NCBI RefSeq assembly: GCF_001672815.1
Contig: NZ_LZKK01000033.1
Span: 1 to 64,000, forward strand
Direction: 5' to 3'
From: Mycobacterium sp. E796
Lineage (GTDB): Bacteria > Actinomycetota > Actinomycetes > Mycobacteriales > Mycobacteriaceae
Length of the DNA: 64,000 nt
A program made the position numbers and the translations under genes. The notes under the pieces are model-generated. The model was not told where the DNA came from and searched no databases. It saw nothing but the letters and a program-made list of their open reading frames with translations. How positions within the stretch are numbered: the first letter of the stretch is position 1; every line of letters starts with the position of its first letter. This document shows positions 17,194-26,168 of the stretch, piece by piece.

Positions 17194-18444
17194 ATGTCTT
17201 CGATCGCATCTGTTGGCGCGTGGGTGGTGAATGAGCCTACGCGTCTTGAGGTGTTGTTTGAGGAGTTGGCGGAGTTGTGTGGTCAACGCAATGCGATTGA
17301 TGGGCGCATTGTGGAGATCGTTGCTGAGATCGATCGCGACGGGTTGTGGGGGAATACCGGGGCGCGGTCGATCCCGGCGTTGGTGGCCTGGAAGACCGGT
17401 TGCTCGCCGGCCAATGCCCACACGATCGCCACGGTGGCGGGCCGCGCGCAGGAGTTTCCGCGGTGCACCGGGGCCTTGCGCCAGGGGCGGTTGTCGCTGG
17501 ATCAGGTCGGGGTGATCGCCGAACGCGCGGGTGAGGGTTCTGATGAGCATTACGCGCAGTTGGCCGCGGTGGCCACGGTCACTCAGCTGCGCACCGCGAT
17601 CAAGCTCGAACCGCGCCCGGCCCGCGATCCGCGCCCCGAGGCGGGGCGCTCGTTCACCAAGACCACCGACGAGGCGGGCAGCTGCTATCGGATCAAACTC
17701 CCGCATGTGGACGCGGCGAAATTCGATGCGGCGCTGGCCTCGCATCGTGAGGCGCTGTTCGCGGCGTGGAAGCGCGACCGCGGCGACGGCGACGCCCCCT
17801 CCGACGCGGCGCCGCCGCTGCCCAACACTGTTGATGCGTTGATGCGGCTGGTGGCGGCGGGCTGGGACGCCGAGGCGGCGCGCCGCCCGCACGCCCAACA
17901 CACCACGGTGGTGGTGCACCTCGATGTCGAGCGCCGCGTCGGCGGGTTGCATCTGGGTCCGCTGCTGTCCGACGCCGAACGCCAATACCTAACCTGTGAT
18001 GCCACCTGCGAGGTGTGGTTCGAACGCGACGGGCGGCCCCTGGGTGCCGGGCGCACGACCCGCACCGTCAACCGCCGGCTACGCCGCGCCCTCGAGCACC
18101 GCCACCCCACCTGCGCGGTACCCGGCTGCGGCGCCACCCGCGGCCTGCACGCCCACCACATCGTGCACTGGGAAGACGGCGGGCCCACCGAGTTGGCCAA
18201 CCTGGTGCTGTTATGCCCCTATCACCACCGGGCACATCACCGCGGGCTGATCACCATCACCGGACCCGCCGACCAGCTGATCGTCACCGACGACGACGGC
18301 CGACCACTGAGCGCGGGATCACTCGCGCGCCCACCCAACCGCCCGCCGCCCGCCGTCCCACCCTGCCGCGGACCCCTCGGCGAACGCGCCGACTGGTGGT
18401 GGTACACCCCCTTCGAACCCCAACCCCCACCGACAAATAACTAG
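17194..18444 (+). CDS. 13E12/DUF222 family protein with HNH nuclease domain
   Basis: The 416-residue product starts at an ATG. The N-terminal 270 residues are the DUF222 helical domain typical of the mycobacterial 13E12 repeat family. The C-terminal part has a complete HNH nuclease motif (CAVPGCGATRGLHAHHIVHW, then NLVLLCPYHHRAHH). These genes occur in many copies per genome and can recombine with each other; their biological role is not settled. The frame is intact. A similar gene, Rv0336, sits beside aspC in M. tuberculosis, but this copy is 11 kb away from aspC. Confidence 0.92.
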   Translation: MSSIASVGAWVVNEPTRLEVLFEELAELCGQRNAIDGRIVEIVAEIDRDGLWGNTGARSIPALVAWKTGCSPANAHTIATVAGRAQEFPRCTGALRQGRLSLDQVGVIAERAGEGSDEHYAQLAAVATVTQLRTAIKLEPRPARDPRPEAGRSFTKTTDEAGSCYRIKLPHVDAAKFDAALASHREALFAAWKRDRGDGDAPSDAAPPLPNTVDALMRLVAAGWDAEAARRPHAQHTTVVVHLDVERRVGGLHLGPLLSDAERQYLTCDATCEVWFERDGRPLGAGRTTRTVNRRLRRALEHRHPTCAVPGCGATRGLHAHHIVHWEDGGPTELANLVLLCPYHHRAHHRGLITITGPADQLIVTDDDGRPLSAGSLARPPNRPPPAVPPCRGPLGERADWWWYTPFEPQPPPTNN

Positions 18445-18929
18445 GCCGTTCCCTAACTGAGCTGAAACAAGTTGTCGCATAGAGGATTTCGTTTGCGCTC
18501 GCGGCTACCGGATCTTGATCCACGCCGACGTACGCACCAATTTCGGCCAGGTCGAGTTGGCCTGACCCCAGTCGGTTGATCCATGGTTGATGCGAGTCTT
18601 GCGGCCCACGTTGGGGCAGTGAGCACCTCCGCATCCGCGATGAATGCCTCAACATCAACAGCTTCTGGTCACTGGCCTAGGGCGGGCGACGTCATCAGCG
18701 ACCGAAAGACCCGTACCGCAGACACTCTGCCCTGGGTTGCCAGTCGCCGGCTCGATACGCGGACACCCGTGCCCACCAGTAAACGAATGGGGTTTTCTGT
18801 CGAGAATTCACGGGTTGCGGTCCACTGCCCGATTGCTCTGACAAAGTTCTCCGGTCGAGAGCCGCTACCCACTCTTGGTGGCGTCCGCATCGGAGTCGTG
18901 CAGGTGTTCAGGACTAGATAGACAGTACA
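18445..18929. other. Non-coding gap of about 500 bp
   Basis: No reading frame here looks coding: the longest ones have poor composition and no ribosome site. The sequence has lower GC and less codon structure than its flanks. It may contain decayed gene fragments, but none could be recognised. Confidence 0.5.
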
Positions 18930-18952
18930 GACTACGTAGTCTAAACTACGTA
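18930..18952 (+). promoter_or_regulatory. MarR operator and leaderless promoter
   Basis: GACTACGTAGTC (18930-18941) is a perfect 12-bp palindrome. Its core ACTACGTA is repeated at 18945-18952. A TANNNT-type -10 element, TAAACT, lies at 18942-18947 between them, exactly 7 nt before the ATG at 18954. No ribosome site is present, so a leaderless transcript starting at or next to the A of the ATG is expected. The two operator copies flank the -10, which fits MarR autorepression. Confidence 0.65.
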
Positions 18953-18953
18953 T

Positions 18954-19382
18954 ATGATCAGTGCGTCCGCTACTGTCGCGGCTACCAATCTGCGAGTGTT
19001 GTTCAGCAGGTTGCGTACTCGACTTAGAGAAGTCGATACAGCAGCGGACCTGACCCCCTCGCAAACGTCCGTGCTCATTCGGCTGTACAAAGACGGGCCG
19101 GCATCGACCAGTGAGCTTGCCGGTGCCGAACGTGTGCGTTCCCAGTCGATGACGGCGACCCTTGCCGGGCTCGACCGGCTCGGGTATCTGGCGCGTTCAC
19201 CCGATCCCGATGACGGTCGACGTCAGGTGATTTCGTTGACAGCGTCGGGCCGTGCCCGGGCCGCACACCGCCGCCAGGTACGGCAGGAGTGGCTCGCCGA
19301 GACCATGCAGGACCGCTACACCGATGCTGAACGTCACGTCATCAACGAGGCGCTGGTCTTGCTGGAACGACTCACCGATTGA
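18954..19382 (+). CDS. MarR family transcriptional regulator
   Basis: The 142-residue product has the MarR winged-helix layout: a dimerisation helix, STSELAGAERVRSQSMTATL as the recognition region, then DRLGYLARSPDPDDGRRQV as the wing, and a C-terminal helix. It lacks a Shine-Dalgarno sequence and starts at an apparent leaderless promoter overlapped by two copies of ACTACGTA. It precedes the LLM oxidoreductase gene by 19 bp and probably controls that gene and the amidohydrolase together with itself. The inducing ligand is likely a small aromatic or a substrate of those enzymes (inference). Confidence 0.92.
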   Translation: MISASATVAATNLRVLFSRLRTRLREVDTAADLTPSQTSVLIRLYKDGPASTSELAGAERVRSQSMTATLAGLDRLGYLARSPDPDDGRRQVISLTASGRARAAHRRQVRQEWLAETMQDRYTDAERHVINEALVLLERLTD

Positions 19383-19401
19383 CGAAAGGTATTTGAAAGG
19401 A

Positions 19402-20262
19402 ATGAAGTTCGGTATTCACTACATCGATTTCCTCCCTGGCCAGCCCGAGAAATTGGCTTCGACACTTGCCGCGACGGTCAAGGCCGCCGAGGACGGCGGT
19501 GTCGACATGTTCACCCTCGCTGACCACTTCTTCCAGATGGAGACCTTTGGAAGCGCGACAGATCCGTTCCTGGAGGGCTACACCTCGATGGGGTACCTCG
19601 CCGCGCTGACCGAACGGATCACCTTGTCGATGCTGGTCACCGGCGTGACCTATCGTTATCCCGGGGTGTTGGCCAAGATCGTTGCCACGCTGGACGTGCT
19701 GTCCGGTGGCCGTTCGATGTTCGGTATCGGGGCCGCCTGGTATGACCGTGAGCACCATGCGCTCGGAATCCCGTATCCGCCGCTCAAGGATCGGTTCGAG
19801 ATGCTCGAGGAGACGCTGGAAATCTGTCTTCAAATGTGGAGCGGGGACGACGGGATATATCACGGCAAGCACTACCAACTTGCCGAAACCATCTGCCAAC
19901 CTCAGCCGATCCGCCGGCCACCGATCCTCATCGGGGGTACCGGTGAAAAGAAGACACTACGCCTGGTTGCCCAGTACGCCGACGTCTGGAATGGCACCTG
20001 CCCGCTGGAGGAACTGCCCCATAAGCTCGACGTGCTACGCCGGCATTGCGACACCGTTGGGCGAGATTTCTCTGAGATCCGGCTGACCGCAGGCAACTTC
20101 GATGATCCGTTCACCGCCGTCGACGACTATTTGCGGAAACTTGACCAGTACGCCGCCTTGGGAATCGACACAATCAATACCGCACCCTGGCCGGGCAATC
20201 CCGACCCGGCAGGCTGGGTCAAACGGCTAGGCGACGAGGTAATTCCCCGGCTGACCACCTAG
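19402..20262 (+). CDS. LLM-class F420-dependent oxidoreductase
   Basis: This 286-residue luciferase-like TIM-barrel protein begins MKFGIHYIDFLPGQPEKLA. The family signature runs through VDMFTLADHFFQ, SMLVTGVTYRYP, GRSMFGIGAAWYDREHHALG and IGGTGEKKTLRLVAQYADVWN. The mycobacterial members of this subgroup generally use F420 rather than FMN. The substrate is unknown. The gene is second in a MarR-LLM-amidohydrolase set, with a GAAAGG site repeated just upstream of the ATG. Length is on the short side for the family, but the barrel appears complete. Confidence 0.9.
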   Translation: MKFGIHYIDFLPGQPEKLASTLAATVKAAEDGGVDMFTLADHFFQMETFGSATDPFLEGYTSMGYLAALTERITLSMLVTGVTYRYPGVLAKIVATLDVLSGGRSMFGIGAAWYDREHHALGIPYPPLKDRFEMLEETLEICLQMWSGDDGIYHGKHYQLAETICQPQPIRRPPILIGGTGEKKTLRLVAQYADVWNGTCPLEELPHKLDVLRRHCDTVGRDFSEIRLTAGNFDDPFTAVDDYLRKLDQYAALGIDTINTAPWPGNPDPAGWVKRLGDEVIPRLTT

Positions 20263-20338
20263 CCGGCCTGGGGCATTACACCCCCATGGTGGCGATCGCC
20301 CGGCTGGCCACCACCGCGCCACAACACTAGGAGATCAG

Positions 20339-21331
20339 ATGCGTGTCATCACCGTCGAAGAACACTTCCACCACCCCGAGGCGGTTGCGCGCGTCTTAGA
20401 GCTAAGCGGCTCGGCGTCTGTCGTCGGCATCGAATCCGACCATCTCCCAAGTCGTTTCACGTATGACACGAACTCAGCCGAACAGCTCGGGGGCAACCGT
20501 CTAGAGCACATGGACCGCACCGGCATCGACGTCCAGGTGGTGTCACACGGCGCAAACAGCCCCGGCAACCTCGACCACCCCGACGCGATCGACTTGTGCC
20601 GCAAGGTCAACGATGCGCTCGCCGAGCAGATCACACAGCATCCCGACCGGTTCCGCGGGTTTGCCACCATTCCCTTGCACGACCCCGAGGCAGCAGCCGA
20701 GGAGATGCGACGCTGCGTCAACGAACTGGGCTTCGTCGGCACTCTAGTGATGGGGACCTGCGGCGGGCTGTTCCTTGACCATCGACGCTTCGCCTCGGTG
20801 CTGGCCGCGGCCGAAGAGGTTGACCTGCCCATTTACCTTCACCCAGGACCACCGTCCAAACAGGTCACCGCCGCTTACTACACCGGAAATTGGCCCGCTA
20901 CCGTGCAATTCATCTTCTCGATGGGGGCGTTCGGGTGGCACGCCGAAGCCGGCATCCACGTATTGCGGCTCATCTTGTCCGGAGCACTCGACCGTCACCC
21001 GAACCTCAAACTGCTCAGCGGGCACTGGGGCGAATTGATGGCCTTCTGGCTTAACCGGCTCGACTCATCATTCGGCTACACCGACGATCTGGACCGCCCG
21101 ATCAGCGACTACTACCGCAACCACGTATGGGTGACGCCGTCAGGAATGTACAACCGCAACCAGCTGAACTTCATCCTCGCCGAACTCGGCGCCGAACGCA
21201 TTATTCACTCCGAGGATTTCCCCTATGCCGTACGCGAAGAAGTGTCGACCTTCCTGGAACAAGCCGGCCTGACCGATGACCAGCACCACGCGATCGCCCA
21301 CCGCAACGCCGAGCAGGTGATGCGCATCTAA
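20339..21331 (+). CDS. ACMSD-like amidohydrolase/decarboxylase
   Basis: The product has 330 residues with AGGAG ahead of the ATG. It belongs to the amidohydrolase_2 (ACMSD) family. The N-terminal VEEHFHHPE replaces the usual DxHxH pair with E-x-H-x-H, as in several related decarboxylases. Further candidate metal or catalytic residues are in IYLHPGPP, LSGHWGE and IIHSEDFPY. Enzymes of this family decarboxylate or hydrolyse aromatic or ring-cleavage acids. With the preceding F420 oxidoreductase and MarR regulator it suggests a small aromatic-compound pathway; the substrate is unknown. Confidence 0.9.
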   Translation: MRVITVEEHFHHPEAVARVLELSGSASVVGIESDHLPSRFTYDTNSAEQLGGNRLEHMDRTGIDVQVVSHGANSPGNLDHPDAIDLCRKVNDALAEQITQHPDRFRGFATIPLHDPEAAAEEMRRCVNELGFVGTLVMGTCGGLFLDHRRFASVLAAAEEVDLPIYLHPGPPSKQVTAAYYTGNWPATVQFIFSMGAFGWHAEAGIHVLRLILSGALDRHPNLKLLSGHWGELMAFWLNRLDSSFGYTDDLDRPISDYYRNHVWVTPSGMYNRNQLNFILAELGAERIIHSEDFPYAVREEVSTFLEQAGLTDDQHHAIAHRNAEQVMRI

Positions 21332-21480
21332 ACACCACGCGCCCGTGCCCGCTACCGACCAGCTGTCGCCGCCACCTTTGCACGGTGTCCCCGCCCAATG
21401 AAAGAAAGCGTTCCGCCGCGTAGCAGTTCACGGCGTGAAGCCATCGTCTCACTTGTCACAACCCGGAGCCACGAACCACC

Positions 21481-22044
21481 ATGCCGCCGAATCCTCTTGG
21501 CCTCGCACTGCGCAACAAGCGTGTAGGACGCGACAGCTTGGTCTGGGCCCGCCCCGACCTGCAAGCGCCCGAGACGTTCACCCTCACCAGCCCCGCTTTC
21601 AACCACAAGGGTCCTATACCGGAGCAGTACCGCGGCCGACTCCTCGGGCACAACACCTCCCCAGCCCTTCGCTGGACACCGCCGCCTCGGGCCACCGTCG
21701 AACTGGTGCTCATCGTCGAAGACGCCGACTCGCCATTCGGGAGGCCCAACACCCACGGACTGGCGGTCGGCATCGACCCAGCCCTCGGCGGCATTCCGAC
21801 AGACGGCCTCACCGACTCGAGCGCGGGCGCCAAACCAAAGCTCGGCAAGGCCGGCCCTCGCCGGGGCTGGTTCGGTCCGATGCCCATCCGGTCCCACGGC
21901 CCGCACAGCTACGTCTTCCAAATCTTTGCACTCGACCGAGAACTCGACCTCCCCCCGAAGTTCGCACTCACCCAGGTACTCCATGCCATCAGCGGGCGAG
22001 TGATTGGACGCGCCAAGCTGGAAGGCACCTCCAGAAAGGACTGA
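21481..22044 (+). CDS. YbhB/PEBP-like protein
   Basis: The 187-residue product has the phosphatidylethanolamine-binding protein (YbhB/YbcL) signature: SPAFNHKGPIP, SPALRWTPPP, VEDADSPFGRP and the later GPHSYVFQIFALD. No signal peptide is visible. Bacterial members bind small anions or phospho-ligands and their roles are poorly known. It begins 149 bp after the amidohydrolase gene, so it may be a separate unit. Confidence 0.88.
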   Translation: MPPNPLGLALRNKRVGRDSLVWARPDLQAPETFTLTSPAFNHKGPIPEQYRGRLLGHNTSPALRWTPPPRATVELVLIVEDADSPFGRPNTHGLAVGIDPALGGIPTDGLTDSSAGAKPKLGKAGPRRGWFGPMPIRSHGPHSYVFQIFALDRELDLPPKFALTQVLHAISGRVIGRAKLEGTSRKD

Positions 22045-22126
22045 CGACGTGCACGCAGCTGAGCGCACGGCCGTCAACCGCTCACTCTCATTCGCCGTTG
22101 ATCACCGCAAGGGGTCCGGCCACGGT

Positions 22127-23173
22127 CTACAGCGCGCGGCGTAGATCGGGATCCCAGCGGTGCGGAGTCCTGTTCTGCTTGGCGGTGTACAGATTCGCGT
22201 CGGCAACCGCCCACAGCACGGCCACGTTGGCGCTCGCTCCGCCGGCCGATGCGGTCCCGACGCTCGTACCCGGGGTCTGTAGCCGCACGGCGGCGACGAA
22301 CAACTCGGCCGCAGTCGGACCGGGGCCCGGGCGCTCGGCGATGCACACGGCGAACTCGTCGCCCCCGAGCCTGGCCAGAATGGCGTTGGGGGGAGCCGCG
22401 TTTCGCCACGCGGTCGCTCGGCTGATTAGGTGCTGGTCGCCGGCGACGTGCCCGTCGGTGTCATTGATGCGTTTGAAGTTGTCGATGTCCAGTGCGATGA
22501 CGGTAATGACGGTGGAAGTCGAACGCGATCGCGCCAGCAGATCGGCGGTGGCAATCTCCCAACCGGCGCGGTTGAGCCACCCTGTGAGTGGATCGGTGCA
22601 GGCCGCGTCGACCAGCGTCCGTGTCACCAGGCCGAACGACTCAGCGGTGCCGACGATCGCGATCACAAAGATGAGGTAATCGATGTCCAGCGTGGCGGTG
22701 CGCGAGACCGCCAGGCCAACAACGGACGCCAGGGCGAGCACGCCCACCAGGACTATGCCGCGTCGCGGCGAGTAGAACGCGCGCAGGTACATCGCCAGAA
22801 ACATCGGTGCGATCAGGCAGGCGAACTCGGCGATGATCGCGATGTGGAAGGCCATCACAATCGGCGTCGCCACGATGGCCGCGGCCGTCGCCGGCCCGGT
22901 TTTGTCGGGCCGCACCGCCAGCCAGGCCAGCGCCGCGATACCGAGGACGATCGCCACGACGCCCCCGACCGGATGCCCCCGGGGGCGGTCGGGGTGAAGC
23001 GGAATCACGGTGGTGAACAGCACGCCGTAGGCGAATAGGAATGTCGTGGTGCCCAAGTAGATCCGCAGCAGCCGGACCTGGTGTTTGCCGTAAAAACCGC
23101 TTCCAGCGTCGGCGTGCAACCGCAGCTTGTATCGGCGGGGGTGGCCCACGGGGCCTGCCAGGCGTAGACCCAT
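22127..23173 (-). CDS. Membrane GGDEF diguanylate cyclase
   Basis: The 348-residue product has five or six membrane helices in about residues 38-190, then a GGDEF domain. DPLTGWLNRAG lies near 194-204, DIDNFKRINDTDGH near 229-242, and the catalytic GGDEF at 270-274. The usual inhibitory RxxD I-site before GGDEF is not present (the local sequence is PPNAILARL). It should make c-di-GMP from two GTP at the membrane. It is transcribed alone, convergent with the PEBP gene. Confidence 0.92.
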   Translation of the reverse strand: MGLRLAGPVGHPRRYKLRLHADAGSGFYGKHQVRLLRIYLGTTTFLFAYGVLFTTVIPLHPDRPRGHPVGGVVAIVLGIAALAWLAVRPDKTGPATAAAIVATPIVMAFHIAIIAEFACLIAPMFLAMYLRAFYSPRRGIVLVGVLALASVVGLAVSRTATLDIDYLIFVIAIVGTAESFGLVTRTLVDAACTDPLTGWLNRAGWEIATADLLARSRSTSTVITVIALDIDNFKRINDTDGHVAGDQHLISRATAWRNAAPPNAILARLGGDEFAVCIAERPGPGPTAAELFVAAVRLQTPGTSVGTASAGGASANVAVLWAVADANLYTAKQNRTPHRWDPDLRRAL

Positions 23174-23469
23174 CCCGTCACTCTCTGGTCAGATGCGCCG
23201 ATGCGGGCGCCCGGCCGATTATTTCACCGCCATTTTCCGAGCGCGCAACCGCCATTCGTCTGAACCGTAGTTCAGATCCCAGGAGACCGTTGATGGTTTA
23301 TCGAAAACCCACATCGGATGCAAAAAGAAGGGGCGGCTTTTAATCCGTCCCACTTCAACATATTACGCACCCGGGGGCTTGCGGCAAGACCGGGGTCATG
23401 CCGCAAAATCGCTGGTCGAAGCGAAAGCGGACCGACTCGGGGGGCGAGATGAGTGTGTTGAGGAAAGCA

Positions 23470-24942
23470 ATGGCCGACCACGCGGTGGCAGTTGTCGGGG
23501 GAGGCCCGACCGGGCTGATGCTGGCGGGCGAGCTGGCGTTGGCGGGCGTCGACGTGGCCATTGTGGAGCGGCGCGCCAGCCAGGAGCTCATCGGGGCGCG
23601 CGCGGGCGGCTTACATTCGCGCACCATCGAGGTCCTCGATCAGCGCGGCATCGCCGATCGTTTCCTTTCCGAGGGCCAAGTGGCCCAGGTCGCCGGGTTT
23701 TCCCAGATTCGGTTGGACATCAGCGACTTTCCCACCCGGCACCCCTACGGGCTCGCGCTGTGGCAAATCCACATCGAACGCATCTTGGCCGGCTGGGTGG
23801 ACGAACTGAACGTGCCGACCTATCGCGGGCGTGAGGTGACGAGGGTCGCCCAAGACGACACCGGCGTCGACATCGAGCTCACCGACGGCGACTCCCTGCG
23901 CGCGGAATACGTCGTCGGGTGCGACGGGGGACGCAGTTCGGTCCGCAAATCGGCGGGCATCGACTTCCCGGGATGGGACCCGACGATGAGCTACCTCCTC
24001 GCCGAGGTCGACATGGCCTTCAAGGCGAGCGAGACGCCGGAATGGGGCATCCGCCACGACGCCCTCGGCGTCCATTCGCTCAGCATGATGGAGGACGGGG
24101 GGCCGGTGCGGGTCATGGTGACCGAGCGGCAGGTCAAGCCCGGCGGCAAACCCACCCTGCGCGACCTGAGCGAGGCCCTCATCGCCGTTTACGGGACCGA
24201 TTACGGGATCCACAGTCCCGCATGGATTTCCAGGTTCACCGACGCGGCGCGGCAGGCGGCGACCTACCGCGACGGGCGGATCCTGCTGGCCGGCGACGCG
24301 GCGCACGTGCACCATCCGATCGGGGGGCAGGGCCTCAACACCGGCATGCAGGATGCGGTCAACCTGGGATGGAAGCTGGCCCAGGTAGTCAAAGGAACAG
24401 CCCCGGGAAGCCTGCTGGACACCTACCACACCGAACGGCACCCGGTGGCTGCGCGGGTGCTGCGCAACGCCATGGCCCAAATGGCGCTGCTTCGCCCGGA
24501 CGACCGCACAAAGGCCTTGCGAGAGGTCACTTCCGACCTGCTCAGCATGGCCGAGCCGCGGCAGCGATTCGCGGCGATGATGTCGGGTCTCGACATCCAC
24601 TACGACCTGGGCGAGGGCCACCCGCTGCTCGGCCGCCGGATGCCCGATCTCGACCTGGTCACCGCCGACGGCACGGTGCGGATATTCGCACTGCTGCACA
24701 ACGCGCGGCCGGTGCTGCTCAACCTCGGCGAGCCCGGCGCAGTCAACATCGCCGGCTGGGGGGATCGCGTCACGTTGGTCGACGCGAAATACGTTGGAGT
24801 GTGGGAACTTCCGGACCTCGGCGCCGTCACCGCCCTCGATGCGGTGTTGATTCGCCCCGACGGATACGTCGCCTGGGTGGGGGAGCGACCCCTCGCCGAC
24901 GCCCTGACGACCTGGTTCGGGCCGCCCGCTGGTGGAAGATGA
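23470..24942 (+). CDS. FAD-dependent aromatic monooxygenase
   Basis: The product has about 490 residues from the ATG at 23470, preferred for AGGAAAG at 4 nt spacing; ATGs at 23449 and 23398 are in frame. The FAD motif GGGPTG lies at about residues 9-14, CDGGRSSVRK in the middle, and the second FAD motif GDAAHVHHPIGGQGLNTGMQD near 275-295. A thioredoxin-like C-terminal domain follows, as in phenol and PgaE/MhpA-type hydroxylases. It would hydroxylate an aromatic substrate with NAD(P)H and O2. The adjacent TetR gene is convergent. Confidence 0.92.
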   Translation: MADHAVAVVGGGPTGLMLAGELALAGVDVAIVERRASQELIGARAGGLHSRTIEVLDQRGIADRFLSEGQVAQVAGFSQIRLDISDFPTRHPYGLALWQIHIERILAGWVDELNVPTYRGREVTRVAQDDTGVDIELTDGDSLRAEYVVGCDGGRSSVRKSAGIDFPGWDPTMSYLLAEVDMAFKASETPEWGIRHDALGVHSLSMMEDGGPVRVMVTERQVKPGGKPTLRDLSEALIAVYGTDYGIHSPAWISRFTDAARQAATYRDGRILLAGDAAHVHHPIGGQGLNTGMQDAVNLGWKLAQVVKGTAPGSLLDTYHTERHPVAARVLRNAMAQMALLRPDDRTKALREVTSDLLSMAEPRQRFAAMMSGLDIHYDLGEGHPLLGRRMPDLDLVTADGTVRIFALLHNARPVLLNLGEPGAVNIAGWGDRVTLVDAKYVGVWELPDLGAVTALDAVLIRPDGYVAWVGERPLADALTTWFGPPAGGR

Positions 24943-25224
24943 TCATCGCCGACCGAATGCGCCGGGCCCGGCGTGAAAGAGTCCGATCAAGAGCACCCCG
25001 ATCGCCGCCGCGCAGAAAGGCCACAGTGGCTCGCGCCCCTCGAACGCCGTGTGCAGCGCCACCGCGGCCAGCACCAAACCAACCCATCCCGCAACAACAT
25101 TGGGAATGGGACCGCCACCCCACGCATTCGGGTAGCGCTGCTTCGTGATTCCGCGGATGAAGTGAGGAATCGCATTGCCGCCCAGGAGGCCTCCCACAAA
25201 AGCGAGCACAAGCGCCCCGATCAC
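24943..25224 (-). CDS. Small membrane protein coupled to TetR
   Basis: The product has 93 residues from the GTG at 25224, chosen for the strong GAGGAGG site 8 nt upstream and because it overlaps the TetR stop as GTGA. Three hydrophobic segments are visible: ALVLAFVGGLLGG, VVAGWVGLVLAAVAL and PFCAAAIGVLLIGLFHAG. A conserved-looking NAIPHFIRGITKQRYPN loop lies after the first. No family function is recognised. Translational coupling suggests it is made with the TetR protein and may be linked to its signal or to transport. Confidence 0.78.
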   Translation of the reverse strand: MIGALVLAFVGGLLGGNAIPHFIRGITKQRYPNAWGGGPIPNVVAGWVGLVLAAVALHTAFEGREPLWPFCAAAIGVLLIGLFHAGPGAFGRR

Positions 25225-25802
25225 GACTTGCCCCTCCTCGAATCGCACGTCAGCACCGGCATCAACGCCGCGTCCACGATGCGCACGATCTCGTCGTCCC
25301 CAAGTGGCTGGCCCGTCACCAGGATGCGCGTGAAAACCAGTGCGGAGGCGATCTCGGACGCCAACTCGTGGTTCGCGCGGGTGGGCAGTTCCTTTCGCCT
25401 GACCGCACGCTCGACGAGTCGGCCGATGACCGCTCGCTTTTCACTAAGAACGTGACCGCGGACATGCTCGGCGAGCTCCGCATTTTCCCGTATCGCGTTG
25501 AGCAGACCCAAAATCACCGCACCATCTTGGGACGCGAGTCCGTCGCGCATCTGGGTGACCGCTTGAATCAGGTCGCCGCGGAGGTCGCCAGTGTCAACCT
25601 CTGCGGTCGAGGCCGCGCCACGTCGCGCCAACGCCGCGATCACCAATTCGGACTTGCCGGGCCAGCGGCGGTAAATCGTGGCCTTGCTGGCTCTCGCGCG
25701 CGATGCGACGGCATCAATGGTGAGGCGGTCGTATCCGGTCGTCGCCATCAGCTCGATTGCCGAATCCAGAATCGCGGCGGTGCGGGCGTCTCCACGGACC
25801 AC
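25221..25802 (-). CDS. TetR family transcriptional regulator
   Basis: The 193-residue product starts at a GTG preceded by AAGGAG. The N-terminal HTH includes LTIDAVASRARASKATIYRRW, and the C-terminal ligand-binding domain is all-helical with a TetR_C-type pattern. An extended palindrome lies 13 bp upstream of the start, the expected place for autorepression. A small membrane protein gene is coupled to its 3' end, and the FAD monooxygenase gene converges on the pair. Confidence 0.94.
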   Translation of the reverse strand: MVRGDARTAAILDSAIELMATTGYDRLTIDAVASRARASKATIYRRWPGKSELVIAALARRGAASTAEVDTGDLRGDLIQAVTQMRDGLASQDGAVILGLLNAIRENAELAEHVRGHVLSEKRAVIGRLVERAVRRKELPTRANHELASEIASALVFTRILVTGQPLGDDEIVRIVDAALMPVLTCDSRRGKS

Positions 25803-25814
25803 GCGATGCTCCTT

Positions 25815-25837
25815 GTGAACGAAACGGTTTCGTACAC
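25815..25837 (-). promoter_or_regulatory. TetR-type operator palindrome
   Basis: A 23-nt inverted repeat with core arms ACGAAAC and GTTTCGT around a single G at 25819-25833. The outer arms GTG and CAC extend it with one mismatch. It sits 13 bp upstream of the TetR start codon, a standard position for an autoregulatory operator of this family. Confidence 0.7.
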
Positions 25838-25899
25838 CTGATTAGGTTAGGGCCGCATGGATTGGCGGTCAAGGGTTCTCAAGGGCAATCACCGCGGCC

Positions 25900-26073
25900 C
25901 TAGTCCGGCGGCTCGTCCTGCCCGCCGGGCCCGGCGGCGTCGCGTTCGCGGTCGCTGGGTTTGCCGGGGACACCTTCGGCCTCCCGCTCGTTGGCAACCT
26001 TCTCGTCGAGGTCGTCGACGATGTTCTCCAGCTCCTCGGCGTGGCTCAGCTGGTCTCGGTCGGGTCCCGTCAT
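25900..26073 (-). CDS. Small acidic hydrophilic protein
   Basis: The product has 57 residues from the ATG at 26073 (MTGPDRDQLSHAEELENIVD), with GGAAAG upstream; an ATG at 26085 would add four residues. It is highly charged and rich in Glu/Asp, with a predicted helix over about 10-30 and a disordered tail ending in DEPPD. No family is recognised. It is divergent from zwf. The other strand here would only be an N-terminal extension of zwf with poor composition. Confidence 0.55.
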   Translation of the reverse strand: MTGPDRDQLSHAEELENIVDDLDEKVANEREAEGVPGKPSDRERDAAGPGGQDEPPD

Positions 26074-26168
26074 ATCGCTTTCCATACCCCGCCCCGCGAT
26101 TGGTAACCGCGCAGATCGACCCCAACATGGGGCTGCACACACGGCGCTGCGATGGAAGGATCGCAAGG

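Noticed and set aside
17194-18444. 13E12/HNH gene as a complete mobile element
   Set aside because: No terminal repeats, target duplication or partner mobility gene were seen; it is listed as a gene only.
18583-18921. 112-residue plus-strand frame before the MarR gene
   Set aside because: Low-complexity Ser/Thr/Arg composition, no ribosome site, no recognisable motif.
21435-22679. 414-residue plus-strand frame over the PEBP and GGDEF genes
   Set aside because: It overlaps two family-supported genes in other frames and is Arg/Pro/Ser-rich.
25857-26168. In-frame N-terminal extension of zwf by about 104 residues
   Set aside because: The extension is Arg-rich and non-conserved in type; a GTG with a good ribosome site at 26169 gives a normal-length enzyme.
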